In this document: one piece after another, positions 6,654 through 11,337 of the stretch | Layout: the number at the start of each line of letters is the position of its first letter | Position numbering within the stretch: the first letter of the stretch is position 1 | Assembly: GCA_012841255.1 (NCBI GenBank) | Contig: DUUZ01000167.1 | Location: 1-11,337, forward strand | DNA length: 11,337 nt | DNA from: Clostridiaceae bacterium | GTDB taxonomy: Bacteria; Bacillota; Clostridia; Saccharofermentanales; DTU023 | Reading direction: 5' to 3' | Program-made: the position numbers and the translations under genes | Notes under the pieces: generated by a model | The model's input: the letters and a program-made list of their open reading frames with translations, nothing else | Told to the model about the DNA's origin: nothing | Databases searched by the model: none

Positions 6654-8075
6654 CTATTCCTCCGCTTCGTGTTCGTGGCTGTGGTCATGATCGTGATCGT
6701 GGTCGTGGTCGTGATGGTGGTCGTGGCCGTGGTCATGGACGTGCGTATGAACCTCGCGGGGTTCGGGCGGCACGTCGGTGATGCGGCTCACTTCCTTCAG
6801 CCAGACCAGAAGCTTGGAGTTTTCCTGATCGTGGCGGAAATGCTCCAGATCATGATCGGTTTTCAGGTACTGTTCGCGGAAAACGTCGGCCGTCATGCCT
6901 TCTTTTTCCGCTGCCTCTTCAACAGCCGCCTCAAGCTCCTCGTCGGTCAGAGCCAAACGCTCTTCTTCCTTGGCCCGGATGGCCTCAATCACCCAGGCAC
7001 TCTCAATGATCCTGCGGGCCCGCTCGGCCTGTTCGGCCCGGTAGTCCGCAATGGATTTCCCTGAATACTGCAGGAAATCCCCAAAGTTCAGACCGTACAT
7101 GGAAAACTGCTGCTGCTGGCGTTCCATGGCCTGGTCCACCTCGTCCTCGACGATCAGGTCAGACAGGACGATCTTGGAATTCTCAACGATCCGGTCGATG
7201 ATGTTCTGCTCAAAGACATGGTCGGCTTCCTTGTCCTTTTCAGCCTGCAGTTCTTTTCTGATCTCTTCCTTGTATTCTTCCACGGTGTCGGAAGAATCGC
7301 TGACATCGCGGACGAACTCGTCGTCCAGCTCGGGCAGTTCCTTCACGACGATATCGTGGAGGGTGACCTTGAAGACCACTTCCTTGCCGGCCAGATCCTC
7401 TGCATGGTACTCCTCGGGGAAGGTCAGTGGCAGGTCAAAGCTTTCGCCCGGGGTATGGCCGATCAGGCCTTCCTCAAAACCGGGAATAAAGGAGCCGGAA
7501 CCGATCTCCAGCTTGTGGCCGTCAGCCGCTCCGCCCTCAAAGGGGACATCGTCCAGGAAGCCCTCGTAGTCGATGGTGACCCGGTCGCCGTCTTCGACGG
7601 CCCGGTCTGTCACCGGGACCAGGCGGGAGACCCGCTCACGGGCCGCCTGAATTTTCTCATCGACGGCAGCCTCGTCCACTTCGGTTTCGGGCCGGTAGGC
7701 CCCGACGCCTTCGTATTCACCCAGTTCCACTTCAGGCTTCAGGGCGACCGAGACTTCCACTTTCAGGCCGCTCTCGCCCCCGATTTCCTTTACATTGAAA
7801 CGGGGATCCGAAAAGGGGGCGATGCCGTGTTCTTCCATGGCTTCCTCATAAGCCTTGGGGAGAGCCACTTCCAGGGCATCATCGTAAAGAATGCTTTCGC
7901 CGTAATGACGGACAACAATGGGGAAAGGCGCCTTTCCTTTACGGAAGCCGGGCACCTGAAAATGCCTGGCATTCTTGCGGTGGGCAGCCTGCAATGCTTT
8001 TTTGAATTCTTCCGGCGTAACTTCCAAAGCGATCACGGCGGTGCGTTGTTCTTCTGATACTTTCTGTGACGGCAT
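6654..8075 (-). CDS. tig: Trigger factor, ribosome-associated chaperone and peptidyl-prolyl isomerase, with histidine-rich tail
   Basis: Trigger factor binds the ribosome at the nascent-chain exit and aids folding. The 473-residue protein has the N-terminal ribosome-binding domain with signature GFRKGKAP (43-50), an FKBP-type isomerase domain at about 163-242 (GDRVTIDYEG, FIPGFEEGL, LTFPEEY) and an alpha-helical chaperone domain at about 245-435. It is roughly 40 residues longer than a typical family member because of a C-terminal tail with 15 histidines between 443 and 469, mostly His-Asp repeats, ending EHEAEE. Such tails bind divalent metals in other proteins, for example the isomerase SlyD; metal binding here is inferred. 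The ATG has AAGGAGG 5 nt upstream. An extended -10 promoter lies near 8173-8181. First gene of tig-clpP-clpX. Confidence 0.97.
   Translation of the reverse strand: MPSQKVSEEQRTAVIALEVTPEEFKKALQAAHRKNARHFQVPGFRKGKAPFPIVVRHYGESILYDDALEVALPKAYEEAMEEHGIAPFSDPRFNVKEIGGESGLKVEVSVALKPEVELGEYEGVGAYRPETEVDEAAVDEKIQAARERVSRLVPVTDRAVEDGDRVTIDYEGFLDDVPFEGGAADGHKLEIGSGSFIPGFEEGLIGHTPGESFDLPLTFPEEYHAEDLAGKEVVFKVTLHDIVVKELPELDDEFVRDVSDSSDTVEEYKEEIRKELQAEKDKEADHVFEQNIIDRIVENSKIVLSDLIVEDEVDQAMERQQQQFSMYGLNFGDFLQYSGKSIADYRAEQAERARRIIESAWVIEAIRAKEEERLALTDEELEAAVEEAAEKEGMTADVFREQYLKTDHDLEHFRHDQENSKLLVWLKEVSRITDVPPEPREVHTHVHDHGHDHHHDHDHDHDHDHSHEHEAEE
6659..6663 (-). promoter_or_regulatory. clpP ribosome-binding site inside the tig 3' end
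   Basis: GGAGG on the minus strand overlaps the last glutamate codons of tig and stands 8 nt before the ATG at 6650. It decides for the longer ClpP start and suggests translation coupling to trigger factor. Confidence 0.75.
6669..6749 (-). repeat. Low-complexity repeat coding the His-Asp tail of trigger factor
   Basis: A degenerate 6-bp repeat of His-Asp codons (GTGATC/GTGGTC on the plus strand) encodes residues 443-469. Codons alternate between synonymous forms, which argues for selection on the protein rather than recent slippage. Confidence 0.85.
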
Positions 8076-8172
8076 ATCGTCCTCCTTGGGTACTTCCTCT
8101 TTTATTAACCGCCGGATGCCTCCAAAAATGGCGCAACAAAAAAGGCGGCGGATCTTTTCCGAACCCCATAAT

Positions 8173-8181
8173 ACTATATCA
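8173..8181 (-). promoter_or_regulatory. Candidate promoter of tig-clpP-clpX
   Basis: The minus strand reads TGA-TATAGT, an extended -10 with five of six consensus bases, about 100 nt before the tig start. No good -35 is visible; the region where it would lie overlaps the palindrome at 8199-8215. Confidence 0.5.
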
Positions 8182-8198
8182 TGCGAAGGGCCGTATGC

Positions 8199-8215
8199 CC
8201 CTGTGTGACACAGGG
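8199..8215. promoter_or_regulatory. 17-bp palindrome between divergent promoters, candidate operator
   Basis: CCCTGTGT-G-ACACAGGG is a perfect 8-bp inverted repeat around one central base. It covers the -35 position of the tig promoter and lies about 17 bp upstream of the -35 of the plus-strand RNA promoter, so a bound protein could affect both. It does not match CIRCE (HrcA) or the direct-repeat CtsR site as I know them. The regulator is unknown. Confidence 0.5.
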
Positions 8216-8231
8216 AACAAGCCCCGGAAAT

Positions 8232-8260
8232 TTGAAGGACATTTCAAATCGTGCTATCAT
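8232..8260 (+). promoter_or_regulatory. Sigma-A-type promoter of the structured RNA
   Basis: TTGAAG (8232-8237), a 17-bp spacer and TATCAT (8255-8260), with an extended -10 TG at 8252-8253. This is the best-formed promoter in the window. Transcription would begin around 8265-8268, at the base of the long stem described next. Confidence 0.7.
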
Positions 8261-8264
8261 AAAG

Positions 8265-8438
8265 GTGCCTGGAATGCGCGGCACTCTTGTTTTTGGACCA
8301 CCATTTTTTGAAGGGGAGTCTGAGTCGAAGTGGAATATGAATATGCCTCTCGGGGACATTCTAAGACCACCGCAGGGCACCCACCTGGCTTGTAGGCTGG
8401 GTATCAAAAAAAGAGTGCGGCATTTCGGGTTTCCTTTT
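8265..8438 (+). ncRNA. Structured RNA of about 170 nt, candidate 6S-like RNA
   Basis: The ends pair extensively: 8268-8277 with 8420-8429 (10 bp with two G-U), 8281-8288 with 8411-8418 (8 bp), then 8290-8296 with 8404-8410 (7 bp, after one bulged G). Inside lie an unpaired 5' side (8297-8329), an apical arm closed by GTGG/CCAC (8330-8333/8367-8370) that continues to a small loop near 8348-8352, and a small hairpin on the 3' side (8379-8383 with 8398-8402). A U-rich run (8430-8438) follows the closing stem and could end transcription. A long closing stem, central bubble with a 3'-side hairpin, and apical arm are the known layout of 6S RNA, which binds the RNA polymerase holoenzyme. The 3' stem sequence GCGGCATTTCGG also resembles the E. 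coli 6S end as I recall it. A cysS leader or attenuator is the main alternative. Confidence 0.55.
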
Positions 8439-8476
8439 GCCGGCAAATCACTGCACGCTTAAGAATGACAATAACT

Positions 8477-8481
8477 GGGAG
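8477..8481 (+). promoter_or_regulatory. cysS ribosome-binding site
   Basis: GGGAG stands 7 nt before the GTG at 8489 and decides for that start over the in-frame ATG at 8465, which has no Shine-Dalgarno. Confidence 0.7.
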
Positions 8482-8488
8482 ATCGACT

Positions 8489-9904
8489 GTGCAAATATAC
8501 AACTCAATGACCCGTCAAAAAGAAGCGCTGACGCCTCTGGAGAAGGACCATTTCAAAATTTATGTCTGCGGTCCGACGGTTTATGATTACTTTCATCTGG
8601 GCAATGCCCGCCCCTTCGTCGTTTACGACACCCTTCGCCGCTATCTGCTCTGGCTGGGCAACAAGGTCACCTATGTGCAGAACTTCACGGATATCGACGA
8701 CAAGGTCATCCTGCGCGCCCATGCAGACGGCATCTCCAGCCGGGAGCTGGCCGACCGGATGATCGAAGAGTACTTCCGCGACGCCGATGCCTTGAACATT
8801 ATGCGGGCCTCGGTCCATCCCCGGGCCACCGAATCCATCGATGACATCATCGGCCTGGTCCAGACCCTGGTCGACAAAGGCCATGCCTATGTGGCTCCCG
8901 ACGGCGTCTATTTCTCCATCGACACCTTCCCCGACTACGGGAAACTCTCCGGCCATAATCTGGACGACCTGATCGCCGGAGCCAGCGAGCGGGTCAGCGA
9001 GACGGAAGGCAAACGCAATCCCTTGGACTTTGTCCTCTGGAAATTCAAGAAAGAAGGCGAGCCCTTCTGGCCCAGTCCCTGGGGTGACGGACGCCCCGGC
9101 TGGCATATCGAGTGCTCGGCCATGAGCTTGAAAAACTTAGGGAAAACCGTGGACATCCACGCCGGCGGGGTCGATCTGACCTTCCCCCACCACGAAAATG
9201 AAATCGCCCAAAGCGAGGCGGCAACCGGCAAGCCCTTTGTCCGCTACTGGGTTCATAACGGCTTTGTCAACGTCAACTACGAGAAGATGTCCAAGTCCAT
9301 CGGCAACTTCTTCACCGTCCGGGACCTGACCGAGCGCTACCCTTCCCACATCCTCCGCTTTTTCATCCTGCAGGCCCACTACCGTATGCCCATCAACTTC
9401 TCCGACGACCTTCTGGACGCGGCCATGACGGGCTGGCAGCGGATTACTTCAAGTGTCGCTCACCTGGCTTTTGTAGCCGAAGCCTCAAAAGACCTGCCGG
9501 CTGGCAGCACCGAGGAGGAAGACCTGAGAAACGCCGTCACAACGGCCCGCTACAAGTGGAAAGAAGCCATGGATGACGATCTGAATACCGCTGATGCCAT
9601 CGCCGTCCTCTTCGATCTGGTCCGGGCAGCCAACACGGCTTCGGCCTCCGGACGGGTATCGGCCATAACCCTCCTGGACGCCCGGGATACCCTGATTGAA
9701 CTTTTCGGCGTTCTGGGCCTTGATCCCGCAGCCGGAGAGGATGAGGAGATCCCTGCGGATATCATGGCGCTGGCCGATGAGCGGACCCGGGCCAAGGAAG
9801 CCCGCGACTACGCCCGGGCAGACGCCCTCCGCGACCAGATCCAAGCCATGGGCTACAAGATTGAAGACACCCCCCAGGGAGTCCGGGTTCTGCCACTTGA
9901 ATAG
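8489..9904 (+). CDS. cysS: Cysteinyl-tRNA synthetase
   Basis: This class I synthetase charges tRNA-Cys with cysteine. From the GTG start the protein is 471 residues, the normal length, and begins MQIYNSMTRQKE, matching the family N-terminus. Motifs: YVCGPTVYDYFHLGNARP (25-42) with the HIGH-equivalent HLGN at 36-39, KMSKS at 266-270, and zinc ligands C27, C209, H234 and E238 at the same positions as in E. coli CysS within one residue. WHIECS and GGVDLTFPHHENE are intact. The helical anticodon-binding region fills the C-terminal third. No T-box motif is visible upstream although cysS genes in Bacillota often have one; the preceding element is instead the structured RNA ending at 8438. First of cysS-mrnC-rlmB. 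Confidence 0.97.
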   Translation: MQIYNSMTRQKEALTPLEKDHFKIYVCGPTVYDYFHLGNARPFVVYDTLRRYLLWLGNKVTYVQNFTDIDDKVILRAHADGISSRELADRMIEEYFRDADALNIMRASVHPRATESIDDIIGLVQTLVDKGHAYVAPDGVYFSIDTFPDYGKLSGHNLDDLIAGASERVSETEGKRNPLDFVLWKFKKEGEPFWPSPWGDGRPGWHIECSAMSLKNLGKTVDIHAGGVDLTFPHHENEIAQSEAATGKPFVRYWVHNGFVNVNYEKMSKSIGNFFTVRDLTERYPSHILRFFILQAHYRMPINFSDDLLDAAMTGWQRITSSVAHLAFVAEASKDLPAGSTEEEDLRNAVTTARYKWKEAMDDDLNTADAIAVLFDLVRAANTASASGRVSAITLLDARDTLIELFGVLGLDPAAGEDEEIPADIMALADERTRAKEARDYARADALRDQIQAMGYKIEDTPQGVRVLPLE

Positions 9905-9935
9905 GGAAAGAGTCTTAACCGGCACCAAACCGGAA

Positions 9936-10328
9936 GTGAACGGCCTTTCGGATTACTCCATCTCCACCCTGGCCTGGATCGGCGATGCGGTCTTCGAGCT
10001 CCGGGTCCGCGAGCGGCTGGCCCGGGACAGCACAGCACCCTCGGGCACGCTTCACAGGCAGGCCACCCGCTTTGTCTGCGCTAAGGGACAGGCGGCCTGT
10101 GCCCACTTCCTCCAGGAAGAGGACGGGGATTTCCCCCTGGAAGAGGACGAGCGCACCCTCCTTCGCCGGGCCCGGAATTTTCACAGTAACAGCACGGCCA
10201 AAAATGCGGACCTTCCGGATTACCGGATGGCCACGGCCTTTGAGGCCTTGATCGGCTGGCTTTGGCTGGCCGGGAAACAGGAGCGGGCCGCCCTGCTTAT
10301 GGATCATGCCCTGGACCAGATAGGATAA
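9936..10328 (+). CDS. mrnC: Mini-ribonuclease III
   Basis: Mini-III is an RNase III catalytic domain without the double-stranded-RNA-binding domain; in Bacillus it matures the ends of 23S rRNA. The 130-residue protein has LAWIGDAVFELRVRERL (12-28) with catalytic D17, RNFHSNSTAKN (80-90) and the second signature ATAFEALIGWLWL (99-111) with E103. The GTG at 9936 is chosen because it gives a family-like N-terminus and does not overlap cysS; its ribosome-binding site is weak. A TTG at 9897, overlapping the cysS stop, would add 13 residues and cannot be excluded. The open frame continues further upstream inside cysS but has no support there. Position between cysS and rlmB is the same as in Bacillus, and two of the three products act on 23S rRNA. 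Confidence 0.9.
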   Translation: MNGLSDYSISTLAWIGDAVFELRVRERLARDSTAPSGTLHRQATRFVCAKGQAACAHFLQEEDGDFPLEEDERTLLRRARNFHSNSTAKNADLPDYRMATAFEALIGWLWLAGKQERAALLMDHALDQIG

Positions 10329-10333
10329 GCGAT

Positions 10334-11089
10334 ATGAAACAAGAAGAAGTGACCCGGCTGGAAGGCCGGAATCCCGTGGCTGAAGCCCTGGCCGCCGGCC
10401 GGTCCATCAACCGCATCTTTGTCCTGGACAGCGCCCGCAAGGGCCGGGAGGACAATCTTCTGTACAAGCTGGCCGAAGATTGCCGGGCCCAGGGGGCCAT
10501 CGTCAACTATGTGGGCCGCCAGGCCCTGGACGCCATGGCAGAATCCCACGGCCATCAGGGCATCATCGCAGATGTCGCCCCCTACGATTACAGCGACCTG
10601 GACCAGATCCTGCAAGCCTGTGAGGAAAAGGGGGAGCCTCCCTTCTTGCTTCTTCTGGATCACATTGAGGATGCCCACAATCTGGGCTCCATCCTCCGGA
10701 TCGCCGACGGAGCCGGAGTCCATGCCGTGGTCATCCCTCAAAGGCGGGCAGTCCCGCTGAATGCCGCCGTCGCCAAGGCCTCGGCCGGGGCGGTGGAGTA
10801 TGTGCCGCTTTGCCGTGTGACCAACCTGTCCCAGACTATTTCGCAGCTAAAAAAGCAAGGCTTCTGGATCTTCGGAACCGCCGCTGACGGCCAGGTCCCC
10901 TACGATGAAGCCGACTACAGCGGCAAGACCGCCCTGATCATCGGGAGTGAGGGCCGGGGCCTGTCGCAGAAAATTGAGCAGCACTGCGATTTTCTGGTTT
11001 CAATCCCGCAAAAGGGCCGGATCAACTCGCTGAATGCAGCGGTCGCCTGCGGCATCATCACCTTCGCCGCAGCCCGCAAACGGGCTTGA
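10334..11089 (+). CDS. rlmB: 23S rRNA (guanosine-2'-O-)-methyltransferase, RlmB/TrmH family
   Basis: This SPOUT-class enzyme uses S-adenosylmethionine to methylate a ribose in rRNA; RlmB of E. coli acts on G2251. The 251 residues match the family: an N-terminal substrate-binding domain starting LEGRNPVAEAL (9-19), then the three SPOUT motifs: LDHIEDAHNLGSILRIADGAG (108-128, N116 and R122), IIGSEGRGLS (202-211) and SLNAAVACGI (232-241), the knot that binds the methyl donor. The target base is inferred from family and could differ in other TrmH-type enzymes. The ATG at 10334 lies 5 nt after the mrnC stop, with AGGA across that stop. The longer open frame from 10262 overlaps mrnC and lacks family resemblance, so it is rejected. 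Known as yacO in Bacillus. Confidence 0.95.
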   Translation: MKQEEVTRLEGRNPVAEALAAGRSINRIFVLDSARKGREDNLLYKLAEDCRAQGAIVNYVGRQALDAMAESHGHQGIIADVAPYDYSDLDQILQACEEKGEPPFLLLLDHIEDAHNLGSILRIADGAGVHAVVIPQRRAVPLNAAVAKASAGAVEYVPLCRVTNLSQTISQLKKQGFWIFGTAADGQVPYDEADYSGKTALIIGSEGRGLSQKIEQHCDFLVSIPQKGRINSLNAAVACGIITFAAARKRA

Positions 11090-11093
11090 AGAG

Positions 11094-11122
11094 CCCCTTT
11101 CAATCAGGCAAAATGAAAGGGG
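11094..11122 (+). promoter_or_regulatory. Hairpin enclosing the ribosome-binding site of the next gene
   Basis: CCCCTTTCA (11094-11102) pairs perfectly with TGAAAGGGG (11114-11122) around an 11-base loop. The 3' arm is part of the purine-rich AAAGGGGGG that serves the ATG at 11130. There is no T tract, so it is not a normal terminator for rlmB. Folded, it would hide the Shine-Dalgarno and lower translation of the lipoprotein gene. Confidence 0.6.
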
Positions 11123-11129
11123 GGTAAGC

Positions 11130-11337
11130 ATGGAAAAAGAGAAGATCAAAAGATCAAAGCCGGGTTTCAAGCGTGCTTTCGCAGTCTGCCTTTTCCTTTC
11201 TGCCTCTCTTCTCCTGTCCGCCTGCGCCATCCTGCCCGCCGCCGCGGATCCTCCGGATCCTTCCGGCCTCTCCCCTGTCCTGGTCCGGCCCCAAAATGAG
11301 AAATACCTGCGGGAAGATGAATGGGTCCGGATGCTGA
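11130..11337 (+). CDS. Lipoprotein of unknown function, N-terminal part only
   Basis: The gene is open to the right edge; 69 residues are visible. It starts at ATG with AAAGGGGGG 5 nt upstream. Residues 1-15 are strongly basic (EKIKRSKPGFKR), 16-28 are hydrophobic, and LSAC at 29-32 is a textbook lipobox with C32 as the lipidated cysteine, so the product should be anchored on the outer face of the membrane. The mature start (AILPAAADPPDPSG) is a proline-rich linker, followed by VRPQNEKYLREDEWVRML. The latter part is too short to assign a family. It lies 40 nt after rlmB and may be read from the same transcript or separately. Confidence 0.75.
   Translation, partial: MEKEKIKRSKPGFKRAFAVCLFLSASLLLSACAILPAAADPPDPSGLSPVLVRPQNEKYLREDEWVRML

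Larger units (their letters stand above)
8076..8488. other. Divergent intergenic region between tig and cysS
   Basis: This gap of about 410 bases holds, from left to right, the tig leader (8076-8165, strong AAGGAGG next to the gene), the tig extended -10, the palindrome at 8199-8215, the plus-strand promoter at 8232-8260, the structured RNA to 8438, and a stretch of about 50 nt before cysS with only a poor promoter-like match (TTGCCG at 8437, TAAGAA at 8460). A plus-strand open frame across the RNA (8181-8462) lacks a ribosome-binding site and is not considered a gene. Confidence 0.7.

Noticed and set aside
6669..6749. Satellite or CRISPR-like array
   Set aside because: The 6-bp periodicity is in frame and encodes the histidine-rich tail of trigger factor; there are no spacers.
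7218..8057. Long plus-strand open frame opposite tig (and a similar one at 6240-7064 opposite clpP/tig)
   Set aside because: Antisense shadows of well-identified genes, without ribosome-binding sites or recognisable domains.
8281..8418. CIRCE-like GCACTC...GAGTGC pair (HrcA operator)
   Set aside because: The arms are more than 120 bases apart, whereas CIRCE has a 9-base spacer. They are better explained as the two strands of the RNA closing stem.
8181..8462. Small plus-strand open frame across the tig-cysS gap
   Set aside because: It has no ribosome-binding site, overlaps promoter and RNA structure, and its translation shows no domain, so the open frame looks fortuitous.
8261..8464. T-box riboswitch for cysS
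   Set aside because: The conserved GGGTGG-ACCGCG-type box that should lie just before the terminator is absent. TGGA near 8270 is at the 5' end of the RNA and is consumed in the closing stem.
9696..9935. Upstream extension of mrnC into cysS
   Set aside because: It would overlap cysS by about 200 bases and gives a long N-terminus not found in Mini-III.
10262..10333. Upstream extension of rlmB to an ATG at 10262
   Set aside because: It overlaps the end of mrnC, adds 24 residues without family resemblance, and the ATG at 10334 has a suitable position and upstream AGGA.

Overview
The window looks like chromosomal housekeeping DNA from a GC-rich Gram-positive bacterium of the Bacillota, probably a clostridial lineage. 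The evidence is three conserved Bacillota gene neighbourhoods: tmk-darA-holB-ricT, tig-clpP-clpX and cysS-mrnC-rlmB. Cyclic-di-AMP receptor DarA, RicT and Mini-III RNase are themselves typical of this phylum. Genus cannot be read from the sequence. I see no mobile element, CRISPR array, tRNA or rRNA.

Minus strand, read from right to left. Positions 8075 to 4705 hold tig, clpP and clpX: ribosome-bound chaperone, protease core and unfoldase. The genes are tightly packed, and a strong hairpin terminator at 4656-4683 follows clpX. A second operon then starts from an extended -10 promoter near 4603-4611. It encodes an unrecognised basic, disordered 162-residue protein, a PLP enzyme of the Orn/Lys/Arg decarboxylase family (YaaO-like), thymidylate kinase, DarA, DNA polymerase III delta-prime subunit and RicT, which runs off the left edge. 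The order matches the Bacillus yaaO-tmk-yaaQ-yaaR-holB-yaaT block, but yaaR is absent and darA directly abuts holB.

Positions 8076-8488 form a divergent intergenic region. It carries the tig promoter, a 17-bp near-perfect palindrome that may be an operator, and a plus-strand promoter driving a highly structured RNA of about 170 nt. The ends of this RNA pair over some 25 bp around an internal bubble and are followed by a U-rich run. The architecture resembles 6S RNA, the RNA regulator of RNA polymerase. I regard it as the most interesting element here, although a cysS leader remains possible.

Plus strand, 8489 to the right edge: cysS (Cys-tRNA synthetase), mrnC (Mini-III RNase, 23S rRNA maturation) and rlmB (23S rRNA 2'-O-methyltransferase) form a translation and rRNA-maturation cluster. 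The start of a lipoprotein gene follows, with its ribosome-binding site inside a hairpin.

Unusual details include a 15-histidine tail on trigger factor, a 14-residue N-terminal extension on ClpP, altered motifs in delta-prime and in the decarboxylase-like enzyme, and a CxC-x4-C motif at the RicT N-terminus. I found no clearly new multi-gene system. The best candidates for something undescribed are the intergenic RNA with its palindrome, and the disordered leading protein of the tmk operon.
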